Part shown: positions 11,201 to 19,616 of the stretch, piece after piece
Layout: every line of letters begins with the position of its first letter
Position numbering within the stretch: position 1 is the first letter of the stretch
Assembly: GCA_905221605.1 (NCBI GenBank)
Contig: CAJNDS010002091.1
Location: forward strand, 248,001 to 312,000
Source: Symbiodinium natans
Taxonomy: Eukaryota > Sar > Dinophyceae > Suessiales > Symbiodiniaceae
DNA: 64,000 nucleotides
Direction: 5' to 3'
Made by a program: the position numbers and the translations under genes
The notes under the pieces: generated by a model
Databases searched by the model: none
What the model was told of the DNA's origin: nothing
Seen by the model: only the letters and a program-made list of their open reading frames with translations

Positions 11201-11240
11201 AGAAAAAAACTATATATATATATATATATATATACATACA
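10451..11240. repeat. Microsatellites: (AAG)n, (TAAG)n, (TA)n
   Basis: AAG/AGA repeats at 10451-10510, about 14 units of TAAG at 11142-11200, and (TA)n at 11210-11233. Short TTTAGGGG-type tracts at 10830-10960 lie between. An island at 10975-11115 ends with TTACCGGGTCGCTTCCCTCT, which resembles 52490-52515. Confidence 0.85.
10752..10831 (-). CDS. Candidate terminal exon of an upstream gene
   Basis: After CTAAAG the minus strand reads LNERMQADAQMQLAPRAEDP, then WSAQC and TAG. The Gln/Met-rich peptide and a stop just before repeat DNA suit a last exon. A GT at 10770-10769 would instead allow splicing after EDP. The gene would end about 0.9 kb upstream of the MLF-like ATG. No family recognised. 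Confidence 0.35.
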
Positions 11241-11469
11241 CATGCCCATGCCCCAACTTCAGATTCGAAGACAAACCCCAAAAACTAAACCGTAAACCTC
11301 AAACCCTTAACCCTTAACCCCAAACCCTGATAAACCCTAACCCCTGAACCCTGACCCCCAAAACCCCAAAACCCCAAAACCCCAACACCCCTAAACCCCT
11401 AAACCCCTAAACCCCGAAACCCCTAAACCCCTAAATCCGAAACCCTAAGCCCTAAACCCTAAACCCTGA

Positions 11470-12463
11470 ACTCTGCCAAGCACTCAAAGGCACAGCCTCA
11501 GAGCTCTGGCTCCGCGACTGCCGCCTGGCAGTTCTTTGGTTGAAGAAGGGCTTCGTGGGAGTGTTGGGGATGTTTTGAGGGTTTAGGGTTTAGGGTTTAG
11601 GGTTCAGGGTTCAGGGTTTAGGGCAGTTTTGGGACTTGTTGGGATGTTTTGGGTTTTTTTTTTTTTTTTTTGGGGGGGGGGGGGGTTGTGGGTACGGGGC
11701 CGAAGGGGGGTTAGGGGTTTAGGATTTTAGGGTCTTAGGGTTTTAGGGTTCGGAGCGCTATAGAGGGCAGTTAGCGTTTTAGGCTTCAGCCGCCCAGGGA
11801 TGAACAGACTAAGGGGAGATTTGCCCTGGGGAGTCTCATGAGATGGAGCAGCTGGTTGCCATGGAGGGCAACGCTCTGCGGAAAAATGCGGCTGCCGGTG
11901 TCCCTAAACCCTAAACCCTAAACCCTAAATCCTAAACCCTGTTGTCCATCTGGGGTCTGGTGTGGACAAAAGCCCGGTGGGCACGAAGCCCGTGGTCAAC
12001 CGGCCACAACACTTGCCCTTATGTGCGGCCCCTCTGGACAGGATTTCAGGGCCCTCAACCCTAAACCCTACCCCTAAACCCTAAACCCTAAACCCTAATA
12101 AACCCTAAACCCTAAACCCTAAACCCTAACCCCCGGTTTGTGGGCTTAAGGTGTCTGGGAGCGATCGGGATCAGGGTATAGGGTTCAAGGGTTTAGGGTC
12201 TGCTGGAGTCGAAGGTTCATGGGCAGTTCTAGGTGGGGATAGAAGTGCCCAAAAAAATCGCTTAAGCAATTATGGCATCGAGCTACCTGACTGACGTAGA
12301 GCCCTACTTGTAGTCACCCATGAGCCTCCAAGAAGAACCATGGGGCTTGGTGAAGGGCTAGACAAGAGACAACCGTAAACCCTAAACCCTAAACCCTGCA
12401 GAACGTTGCTCACATGCTGCAATTGTGGCTATCGTGCGCGTTGCTGGATTCACGCTGCCCTCT
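11470..12463 (-). CDS. Four exon-like islands of an unidentified minus-strand gene
   Basis: Islands with usable minus-strand acceptors: 12463-12402 (GTTTCGTCTCGTCCAG, then EGSVNPATRTIATIAACEQR); 12045-11940 (after CCTGTCCAG; GAAHKGKCCGRLTTGFVPTG); 11890-11790 (CATTTTTCCGCAG, then SVALHGNQLLHLMRLPRANL); and 11535-11500 (after CTGCCAG; RQSRSQSSEA). All lie between short CCCTAAA or TTTAGGG tracts. The plus strand is also open in part (EMEQLVAMEGNALRKNAAA near 11845-11900), so direction is set by context only. Not recognised. Confidence 0.35.
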
Positions 12464-12632
12464 CTGGACGAGACGAAACCCTGAACTCTACGCAAACCCT
12501 GATCAACTCCATTTTCCGTGCAGGTTGAGTTTCCTACTAATTGCGCTTAAGAACCACCCAAAAATATTCTTCCTCATAAGGGTAGTATTGGGATTTTCAT
12601 TTTTTTTTTTTTTGGGGGGGGGGGGGGGGGGG
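11655..12632 (+). repeat. Two composite T(n)G(n) homopolymer tracts
   Basis: T16-G13 at 11657-11686 and T14-G18 at 12600-12632: a T run running straight into a G run. The complementary C(n)A(n) form occurs at 48003-48038 and 56836-56877. Confidence 0.9.
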
Positions 12633-12715
12633 AGGGTGGAGTTCTTAAGCAAACAATAGTCTTGGGTGTGTTAGGGTTTACAATTGGGGTTTACAGGTTT
12701 TAAGGGGGGTGTATT

Positions 12716-12813
12716 CTAGGCCCAAGAGTAACCTAGGAGTAAAAGAGCGTGAAGGGGCTTTTCAGGGAAGCTAAACCCTAAAAAAAGAAAAAAGAGCCTA
12801 CTCCGGGCCCTAG
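12716..12813. mobile_element. MITE-like hairpin, family D, copy 1
   Basis: Left end TAGGCCCAAGAGTAACCTAGG, right end AAGAGCCTACTCCGGGCCCTA; these pair imperfectly. Same family as the insertions inside FNIP genes 2 and 4 (21525-21634, 36690-36801). Confidence 0.75.
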
Positions 12814-12857
12814 TAGCCCTAAACCCAGTTTCAAGTTTAGGGCTAGGGTTTAGGGTA

Positions 12858-13045
12858 AGGGTTTAGGGTTTAGGGGGTTTAGGGTTTAGGGTTTAGGGTT
12901 TAGGGTTTAGGGTTTAGGGTTTAGGGTTTAGGGTTTAGGGTTTAGGGTTTAGGGTTTAGGGTTTAGGGTTTAGGGTTTAGGGTTTAGGGTTTAGGGTTTC
13001 GGGTTTAGGGTTTAGGGTTTCGGGTTTAGGGTTTCGGGTTTAGGG
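12858..13045 (+). repeat. Longest TTTAGGG array with TTTCGGG variants at one end
   Basis: About 20 perfect TTTAGGG units, then TTTCGGG units interspersed with TTTAGGG from 12998 onward. Variants cluster at one edge, as in subtelomeric arrays, though this array is interstitial. Confidence 0.95.
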
Positions 13046-13059
13046 TTTCACCCGAAACC

Positions 13060-13150
13060 CGAAACCCCGCAGAGGGAATCAAGGGCCCAAGCCCTGGATA
13101 CCCGCCAATCATCGCGGCGAAGGCGCCTGACCAGGCAAGCAGGGATGTCA
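13060..13150. repeat. Fourth copy of the FNIP upstream-flank unit
   Basis: AAGGGCCCAAGCCCTGGATA through GACCAGGCAAGCAGGGATGT matches flanks 5' of FNIP genes at 23757-23825, 35308-35372 and 38958-39025. Here no FNIP gene follows; a CCCTAAA array does (13150-13205). It may mark the edge of an older duplication. Confidence 0.6.
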
Positions 13151-13204
13151 CCCTAAACCCTAAACCCTAAACCCTAAACCCTAAACCCTAAACCCTAAAC
13201 CCTA

Positions 13205-13312
13205 GGTTTATATTTCTTGTAGCCCCAAAAGGACACCCGGTATACACACTCACCAATATTAAAAAGGAACCTGATGTACACTCACCAAAAACAGTACTAT
13301 AAACCCTGCTTC
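13205..13312. mobile_element. Dispersed repeat, family E, copy 1
   Basis: TTTCTTGTAGCCCCAAAAGG, GACACCCGGTATACACACTC, ACCAATATTAAAAAGGAACC. The only other copy is at 41390-41500. It holds two CACTCACCAA motifs. No ORF. Confidence 0.65.
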
Positions 13313-15289
13313 ATGTAACCCTAAACCCTAAACCCTACACCCGAAACCCCCAGGAGCTCACAAGATCGGTTACGCCATCCATTGTTTCCATGTCACCGTG
13401 TGAGCACCGTGTGAGCAGTCCCCCCCCCCCCCCCCCCCACAAGGTATAAGCCCTAAACCCCAAAACCCTCAGACCCTAGACCCCTGCAGCCCCAAACAAG
13501 CCCTTTTTGCCCTTAAAACCCTTCAAACCCTACGGAAAAAACCCACAAAACCTTGAAAGCCCTGAACCCGCAAGCCCTTAAACCCTAAAACCCAAACCCT
13601 AAACCCTAAACCCTAAACCCTAAACCCTAAACGCCGGGGGGGGGGGGGGGGGGGGTGGTGGGGAGTGAGCAACACAGCACGCCGCACCGGTAGCGCAGGG
13701 AAAGTTTCGAGTGTGGAGCGTTTTCTGAGGGAAGAATGGAGAACCGGCTCCTACCGGTCCTACCTACGGGCTGTGTAGGCTTATAGGGTTTGGGTTAGGG
13801 TTTAATTAGGGTTCAGCAGGGGGGAAGATGCAGTGCCCAAAGCCCTAAACCCTACTCCCTAAACCCTGGGTAATCATACCGACTGAGCGCCTGCAGAGTG
13901 GTTATCTGAGCCGTGGAGCCCCAAAATCCCCCTCCAAGCCTAAACCCTAAACCTTCAGTAAGCAACGCAAACAGGGCTCCTTTCAAAGATTCGGGTTTTG
14001 GATTTGGTAATAAGGGGGATCCTTTTCCTGTTCCAACATATAGCTACTATGTAGGGTTAAGGGTTTAGGGTTTAACAGATAATTATAATCCCTATACTTG
14101 TAAGGAAGAATATCTTATATATGTGTTGGGTGGTTTTTAAGCGAGCAGTAGACAAGGAATCCTGATTCTGATCAAAGCACCAAACCCTAAACCGTAAACC
14201 CTAAACCCTAATTAACCCTAAACCCTAAACCCTAAACCCTAAACCCTAAACCCTAAACCCTAAACCCTAAACCCTAAACCCTAAACCCTAAACCCTAAAC
14301 CCAAAGGCATCTTGGGTCTAGCTACACCGCAGGACCTGGAGACAGAAGCACGGAGCAGAGTAGGGTGGTTTGTAGGGTTTATAGGGTTTAGAGGGTTTAG
14401 CGGGTTTAGAGGGTTTAGAGGGTTTAGAGGGTTTATAGGGTTTATAGGGTTTTTAGGGTGTTTAGGGTTTTTAGGGTTTTTAGGGTTTTAAGGGTTTAGG
14501 GTTTAAGGTCCGCCGACCCTGGCGGCGTGTTGGATAGGTTTCTGGAGGTGAAAACCTCCCTTTTTCCCTCCGCACAGGGCATAGGGTTTTTTTGGGAAAA
14601 AACCCACTTTCTCCCACCAAAAACCCACCCCCCTCCAACCCCCCCCCCCTCCCCCCTTGCTTTTTTCCGCAGTAAAAACTTAACCTGCACCCTAAACCTT
14701 GAACCCTAAGCCGTCCCACCCTTAACCCTAAGCCTGTGGTCGTTGGGCTGTCCTCGGTTTAGGCTTTCGGGGTTTAGGGTTCCGGTTTCGGTTTAGGCTT
14801 TACTTTGGGGTTTAGGGTTCGGCTTTAGGGCTGAGGCTTTAGGGTTTAGGCTGTAGGGTTTAGGGTTTCGGCTGTAGGGTTTAGGGTCGGGTTTGGGTTT
14901 AGGGTTTGGCGCCGGGGCACGCTGCGCCGCTTGAGCCCTGAACAATGCTCCGGCGGGGTCGGCGGCTTGAGCCGGAGGCTCTTAAATTTAAGGTTGTGCC
15001 GAGGCACCTTCCGACTCCCCTCCCGGAGGGTCGCGCGCGCTTCGTGTGGAGCCGAAGATGGGCCCGGGGCAGGAGGTTTAGGGTTTAAGGTTTAGGGTTT
15101 TAGGGTTTTAGGGTTCAGGGTTTTAGTGTTTTTGGGTTTAGGGTGTTAGGGTTTTAGGGTGCTGAACTTGCTGCTTAGGGTTTCTAGAGAATACTAGGAT
15201 GGCCCTAAAAAACCCTCCGCAAAATATTCCTAAATATACTCCTGTTAATTCCAATAGGGGAAAGATAAATTTCCCAAGGGCCTGCCAAT
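13313..15289. other. Spacer: arrays, G/C runs, GC-rich duplicated segment
   Basis: No secure gene. CCCTAAA arrays at 13596-13632 and 14190-14302, C run at 13420-13438, G run at 13636-13654, and irregular TTTAGAGGG/TTTATAGGG tracts at 14380-14500. The segment 14985-15185 (AGGCACCTTCCGACTCCCCT, GAGCCGAAGATGGGCCC, CTTGCTGCTTAGGGTTT) is duplicated at 40605-40885. Several stretches are open but lack splice signals. Confidence 0.6.
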
Positions 15290-15417
15290 CATGGGTTCCC
15301 CTACTACCCCCCTTTATTCTGCCCCCCTTAGTTCCCCCTAAACAAAGGCCTTTTAGGGATAAGCCTAAGCCAAATTAAGGTTCTTCAAGGGGGGAACCTA
15401 GGGGGGGGGGGGGTAGT
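15290..15417. mobile_element. MITE-like hairpin, family G, copy 1
   Basis: ATGGGTTCCCCTACTACCCC at the left and GGGGGAACCTAGGGGGGG...GTAGTAACC at the right are inverted. Related segments lie at 5430-5500 (one arm), 43492-43875 and 45645-45722. Confidence 0.6.
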
Positions 15418-15569
15418 AACCCTAACCCTAAACCCTAAACCCTAAACCCAAAACCCTAAACCCTAACCCCTAAACCCTAGACCCTAAAGCCCAAACCCTA
15501 AACCCTAAACCCTATCGAGGCCGGAGTAGGAGGACCCATGAACCTAGTATAAAGACCCGAACCCTTCAC

Positions 15570-15642
15570 CCTGCAGGCCGAAGGCCCGAGGTTCTTCTTA
15601 GGCGAGCGGCTCTACCCCACCAAGGGCCCAAAACAAGCTCGG
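15570..15642 (-). CDS. Exon-like island, basic peptide
   Basis: After GGGGTAG the minus strand reads SRSPKKNLGPSACR, with a possible GGTGAAG donor. It is flanked by CCCTAAA on the left and TTTAGGG on the right. Short and unrecognised. Confidence 0.3.
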
Positions 15643-15724
15643 TTTAGGGTTTAGGGTTTAGGGTTTAGGGTTTGGGGTTCAGGGTTTAGGGTTTGGGGTT
15701 TCGGGTTTAGGGTCTGGCAACACC

Positions 15725-15820
15725 GCCGTAAAAAAAAATGAAGCGCATCTTCTCTTCGGCTTCTCTGGGGCCTGTTCAACAGCGCCCGCCCCAAGAACAA
15801 CCCGACACACTCGACGAAAC
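15725..15820 (-). CDS. Exon-like island, paralogous to 41533-41620
   Basis: Acceptor TTATTTTAAG, then a frame reading FRRVCRVVLGAGAVEQAPEK. The counterpart at 41.6 kb reads VLRIALGVAAFRAKRNMRHV after TTTTGGTAG. The shared pattern V-x-R-[VI]-x-L-G-x-x-A with conservative changes suggests real coding and a gene duplication. Another frame (VECVGLFLG versus VEFFGLLLG) also aligns, so frame is not settled. Confidence 0.4.
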
Positions 15821-15859
15821 CTTAAAATAAATATGAGGCCCCAGCCAAAACTAGAATCC

Positions 15860-15930
15860 TGAATGGGGGTTCTAGTACCCGATATTATGATCCCTATGAA
15901 GGGCTGTTAGTATAAGGCTGAACATCCCAA
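15860..15930. mobile_element. Family A hairpin, truncated copy
   Basis: Only the right half is intact: ATCCCTATGAAGGGCTGTTA, then GTATAAGGCTGAACATCCCA. The left end has decayed (CTAGAATCCTGAATGGGGGT). Confidence 0.65.
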
Positions 15931-16076
15931 ACCCCAAACCCCAAACCCCAAACCCCAAACCCCAAACCCCAAACCCCAAACCCCAAACCCCAAACCCCAA
16001 ACCCCAAACCCCAAACCCCAAACCCTAAACCCTAAACCCTAAACCCTAAACCCTAAACCCTAAACCCTAAACCCAA
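15931..16076 (-). repeat. Block array: CCCCAAA x ~13 then CCCTAAA x ~7
   Basis: A homogeneous CCCCAAA block (15931-16021) turns abruptly into a homogeneous CCCTAAA block (to 16076). This implies variant units spread by local expansion rather than random point change. Confidence 0.95.
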
Positions 16077-16090
16077 AACCCAATCACAAC

Positions 16091-16171
16091 CGTCCTCCGC
16101 AGACCCCTTTTTCTGTGAGCCTGCTGCGCGCCAGCTGTGCAACAGGGCCTCACGTGCCTCACTTCGCTCAC
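16091..16171 (-). CDS. Candidate exon with paralog at 41.8 kb
   Basis: Minus strand: acceptor GGCTGACAG, two bases, 26 codons, one base, then a GTTGTG donor. The peptide is ERSEAREALLHSWRAAGSQK, then KGSAEDG. The island at 41826-41864 reads CWRAADSQKRGP, sharing WRAA-x-SQK-x-G with substitutions that keep the frame. This is good evidence that both were coding. It is flanked by CCCTAAA (left) and TTTAGGG (right). No family recognised. Confidence 0.5.
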
Positions 16172-16203
16172 CTGTCAGCCTGGGCGTTGGAGCGTCCAAA
16201 ATC

Positions 16204-16258
16204 CAGGGTTTAGGGTTTAGGGTTTAGGGTTTAGGGTTTAGGGTTTAGGGTTTAGGGC
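16204..16258 (+). repeat. TTTAGGG array
   Basis: About 8 units, opposed to the array at 16022-16076 across the exon at 16091-16171. Confidence 0.95.
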
Positions 16259-16269
16259 TTAATTTATAA

Positions 16270-16410
16270 GACTTCTATGTGGTCCCTTCATATTCATATG
16301 ATCCCGAAATTTGAAGAGCATGGACCCTTGGGTTTTATGGAGTATACAAAGGGTATCTATATAAGGGTTCTTCAGTTAAGGGCCCGTGCTAAGGGACCAT
16401 GTAGCTATAC
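16270..16410. mobile_element. MITE-like hairpin, family H, copy 1
   Basis: ATGTGGTCCCTTCATATT at the left, GCTAAGGGACCATGTAG at the right; inner ATGGAGTATACAAAGGGTAT. Similar units at 42510-42620, 46378-46462 and 59908-60005 (TGGGGTATATAAGGGG core). Confidence 0.6.
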
Positions 16411-16675
16411 CCTAAAGGAATCGATGCTCAAAGATATTTGCTTCGAGGTGGGAGTTCGGGTTTGAGTTGCCAGGCGGAATGTGGCTGGTGCCAACCCTAA
16501 ACCCTAAACCCTCAACCCTATAACCCTATAAACCCCAAACCCTATAAACCCTACTGCAAAAAGGCTTCTGCAGGCCTCATCTATCAGGACTCAAATCGCC
16601 GGCAAACCCTCAGATCCCGAGTCCGGCAAGAGCAAACAATAGGATTCAGAAGGCTTTAGGGTTTAATTAGGGTTT

Positions 16676-16778
16676 AGGGTTTGGGGTTTGGGGTTTGGGG
16701 TTTGGGGTTTGGGGTTTGGGGTTTGGGGTTTGGGGTTTGGGGTTTGGGGTTTGGGGTTTGGGGTTTGGGGTTTGGGGT
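16676..16778 (+). repeat. Homogeneous TTTGGGG array (about 14 units)
   Basis: A TTTGGGG variant block with almost no TTTAGGG units, 100 bp left of FNIP gene 1. It is the same variant as the CCCCAAA block at 15931-16021, in opposite orientation. Confidence 0.95.
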
Positions 16779-16931
16779 GTAGGGCTTAGGGTTCAGGGTT
16801 TAGGGCCGGGAAGTTATGAGGCCTTAGGGTTTCAGATCGGGTTTTAGGATATGGTAATCAGGGTTTAGAGTTTGAGGCTTTGAGGTTTGGGTTTAGGGTT
16901 GTCGTGGTCGATTCCAGGCATACCCTTTATC

Positions 16932-19055
16932 TTATGCCTCTTCTGTGCTCATCGACGTGGCAATACGAAACAACGGAAACTGGACACTCTGCAGGCTGTT
17001 GGGCAGCTGGATCCCCTGCAAGCTCTGGTTGAAGTCATTTCCACACGTCGACGTCTGCAGGGTGCTGAGGAGCCGGATACCCTCCAAGCTCCGGTTGAAA
17101 TTGTGGCCAAACGTCAATGTCTGCAGGGTGCTGGGCAGGTGGATCCCCTCCAAGCTCTGGTTGAAGCCATTACCAAACGTCAACGTTTGAAGGGTGGTGG
17201 GGAGCTGAATCCCCTCGAAGCGCTGGTTGAAATTGTGGCCAAAGGTCAGCTTTTGCAGGGTGCTGGGCAGCTGGATCCCCTCCAAGCTCTTGTTGAAGTA
17301 ATGTCCAAACGTCAACGCCTGCAGGGTGCTGGGCAGCTGGATCCCCTTCAAGCTCTGGTTGAAGTCATTACCAAACGTCAAAGTCTGCAGGGTGCTGGGC
17401 AGCTGGATCCCCTCCAGGCTCTCGTTGAAGTCATGTCCAAACGTTAACGTCTGCAGGGTGCTGGGGAGCTGGATCCCCTCCAAGCTCTGGTTGAACCTGT
17501 GGCCAAACGTGAACGTCTGCAAGGTGCTGGGCAGCTGGATCCGCTTCAAGCTCTGGTTGAAATTACGGCCAAGCGTCAACGTCTGCAGGGTGCCGGGTAG
17601 CTGGATCCCCTCCAAGCTCTGGTTGAAGTCGCTGCCAAACGTCAACGTCTGCAGGGTGCTGGGCAGATGGATCCCCTCCAAGCTCTGGTTGAACTTAATG
17701 CCAAACGTCAACGTCTGCAGGGTGCTGGGCAGCTGGATCCCCTCGAAGCTCTGGTTGAACCTGTTGCCAAACGTCAACGTCTGCAGGGTGCTGGGCAGCT
17801 GGATCCCCTCCAAGCTCTGGTTGAAGTCACTGCCAAATGTCAACGTCTGCAGGGTGTTGGGCAACTGGATCCCCTCCAGGCTCTCGTTGAAGCCACGTCC
17901 AAATGTCAACGTTTGCAGGATGCTTGGCAGCTGGATCCCCTCAAGGCTCTTGTTGAAGTAGGGTCCAAACGTTAACGCCTGCAGGGTGCTGGGCAGCTGG
18001 ATCCCCTTCAAGCTCTGGTTGAAGTTAGAGCCAAACGCCAACGTCTGCAGGGTGCTGGGCAGCTGGATCCCCTCCAAGCTCTGGTTGAAATAATAGCCAA
18101 ACGTCAACGTTTGCAGCGCGCTGGGCAGCTGGATCCCCTCCAAGCTCTGGTTGAAGTCGCTGCCAAACGTCAACGTCTGCAGGCTGCTGGGCAGCTGGAT
18201 CCCCTCCAAGCTCTGGTCGAAGTCTCTGCCAAACGTCAACGTCTGCAGGGTGCTGGGCAGCTGTATCCCCTCCAAGCTCTGGTTGAACTTGTGGCCAAAC
18301 GTCAACGCCTGCAGGGTACTGGGAAGCTGGATCCCCTCTAAGCTCTGGTTGAACGTGTCGCCGAACGTCAACGTCTGAAGGGCGCTGGGCAGCTGGATCC
18401 CCTCCAAGCCCTGGTTGAAGTGCCTTCCAAACGCCAATGTCTGCAGAGCGCTGGGCAGCTGGATCCCCTCCAAGCTCTGGTTGAACCGGTCGCCAAACGT
18501 CAACATCTGCAGGGTGCTGGGCAGCTGGATGCCCTCCACGCTCTGGTTGAAACCGAAGCCAAACGTCAACGTCTGCAGGGTGCTGGGCAGCTGAATCCCG
18601 TGCAAGCTCTGGTTGAAGTCATGTCCAAACGTCAAGGAGACCACTTCATTGAGAGCGCACGCATCCGCAGGACTCAAGGCTTTCTTCGCAAGCATTTTCT
18701 CCAAGCTCACAGCGGCCCGACCCGCCCCGTAGCGTTGAGCCACGTACGTGACTTCGTCGTTCCGCACCTGTTTCAGCAGGGGCTCATGCAGATCGAGCAC
18801 ACCGCCGCCAGAGGTCAGCGCGAGGGACTCCGCGGGGCGGCCGACTTTGGCTGCTACAGCTTCCATCACTTCCCAGACCGTTGCCATAGGGTCGACATCG
18901 ACCTGCACGGCATAGCCTCCGAGACTCTGGATGCTCAAGGGTCGCTTGCCTTCACTTCCGGAGTGTGAGGCCGCATGCCCGGCCTCTCCGAGCATTTTGT
19001 CAAACTCCCGAGCTCCGTGCGAGCCGTGGCTTCCTGCCTCCTGGGCTTCGCTCAT
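16932..19055 (-). CDS. Ubl-FNIP repeat protein 1 (707 aa)
   Basis: Intron-free ORF starting MSEAQEAGSHGSHG and ending STEEA-TAA. Residues ~1-38 are a Ser/Gly/His-rich leader. ~39-110 resemble a ubiquitin-like fold (VQVDVDPMATVWEVMEAVAA, VLDLHEPLL, NDEVTYVAQRY). 111-140 form a linker (AVSLEKMLAKKALSPADA). 141-690 are 25 exact 22-residue repeats (LTFGxxFNQSL + EGIQLPSTLQT). The tail is VQFPLFRIATSMS. The repeat matches the FNIP/LRR-like type known from Dictyostelium, where it often follows an F-box; here a Ubl-like region replaces it. Likely a cytosolic or nuclear protein-binding solenoid, since no signal peptide or TM is visible. Residues 5-6 of each repeat vary strongly while the rest is nearly constant. 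The ATG lies 20 bases after a shared AG acceptor (19076-19089), supporting this start. Function unknown. Confidence 0.85.
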   Translation of the reverse strand: MSEAQEAGSHGSHGAREFDKMLGEAGHAASHSGSEGKRPLSIQSLGGYAVQVDVDPMATVWEVMEAVAAKVGRPAESLALTSGGGVLDLHEPLLKQVRNDEVTYVAQRYGAGRAAVSLEKMLAKKALSPADACALNEVVSLTFGHDFNQSLHGIQLPSTLQTLTFGFGFNQSVEGIQLPSTLQMLTFGDRFNQSLEGIQLPSALQTLAFGRHFNQGLEGIQLPSALQTLTFGDTFNQSLEGIQLPSTLQALTFGHKFNQSLEGIQLPSTLQTLTFGRDFDQSLEGIQLPSSLQTLTFGSDFNQSLEGIQLPSALQTLTFGYYFNQSLEGIQLPSTLQTLAFGSNFNQSLKGIQLPSTLQALTFGPYFNKSLEGIQLPSILQTLTFGRGFNESLEGIQLPNTLQTLTFGSDFNQSLEGIQLPSTLQTLTFGNRFNQSFEGIQLPSTLQTLTFGIKFNQSLEGIHLPSTLQTLTFGSDFNQSLEGIQLPGTLQTLTLGRNFNQSLKRIQLPSTLQTFTFGHRFNQSLEGIQLPSTLQTLTFGHDFNESLEGIQLPSTLQTLTFGNDFNQSLKGIQLPSTLQALTFGHYFNKSLEGIQLPSTLQKLTFGHNFNQRFEGIQLPTTLQTLTFGNGFNQSLEGIHLPSTLQTLTFGHNFNRSLEGIRLLSTLQTSTCGNDFNQSLQGIQLPNSLQSVQFPLFRIATSMSTEEA

Positions 19056-19140
19056 GCCCCTCCTGGGCGGCCGGTCTTGAAATCTGAACAGCTGCGCACA
19101 CGTGCACGTGCATGCACTTGATGCAGTTGGGGCGCCGAAT
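19056..19140 (-). promoter_or_regulatory. Shared 5' flank of FNIP genes with TTTCAAG acceptor
   Basis: Minus-strand GTTCAGATTTCAAG (19089-19076) ends in AG 20 bases before the ATG. The same motif precedes genes 2 (23589-23576), 3 (34637-34626, diverged), 4 (38754-38741) and 5 (59167-59154). Upstream of it is a purine/pyrimidine-alternating ACGTGCACGTGCATG tract. Best read as a splice acceptor, either trans-splicing of the spliced leader or a 5' intron. Confidence 0.55.
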
Positions 19141-19616
19141 CCTGCGCAGGCGCGGCCGTAGGGCTTTCACTACGCCCTTCCCCAGGTACCCAGGTACCCC
19201 CGAACTCCAGCTCTAGCAGCCACATGTGAGTGTTGCAGAGTCAAAAAGTGCAGATTTTGTCAGCCTCAAGCACAAAAATCGCCTCAAACTGGGGGGGCGG
19301 GGGGGAGGCAATTGCTCCCAGGGCCGATTTCCCCCCACCCCCCACCCACCTTTCCTTCCGCCCCTGGGTCCCAAGCAATGTTTTGCTAGAAGCAAGACAG
19401 AATAATCTGGAGCATCGGAGAATACAAATGTATACGAAAACATGGTACACATCACAAGTGTAAACGGCTATTTATACCGGACCACTCAACTCCAGACGGG
19501 CCACTAAGCAGCTGGGCTTTGGGTCCCACAGCCATGTAGGAACGAGAAGGATACCCTGTTTTGCTTCAAGGGAGGCAACGACAGGAGGAAGCCATACCGC
19601 CCCACCCCAGAAGAAG
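19141..19616 (-). other. Conserved 5' flanking block of FNIP gene 1
   Basis: No gene. Pieces recur upstream of genes 3 and 5: CACTCAACTCC...CTAAGCAGC (19485-19515, 35030-35060, 59792-59825), CCTGTTTTGCTTCAAGGGAG (19553-19575, 35148-35165, 60070-60095), and an AAGTGTTGCAGA-type motif (19228-19240, 34755-34765, 59237-59248). Conservation could reflect promoter or 5' exon sequence, or just a shared origin. Confidence 0.5.

Noticed and set aside
12858-13045. Chromosome end (true telomere)
   Set aside because: Arrays occur in both orientations throughout the window with genes on both sides, none exceeds about 25 units.
16932-18650. CRISPR-like regular spacing
   Set aside because: Units are contiguous 66 bp coding repeats with no repeat/spacer alternation and no cas genes; the DNA is eukaryotic.
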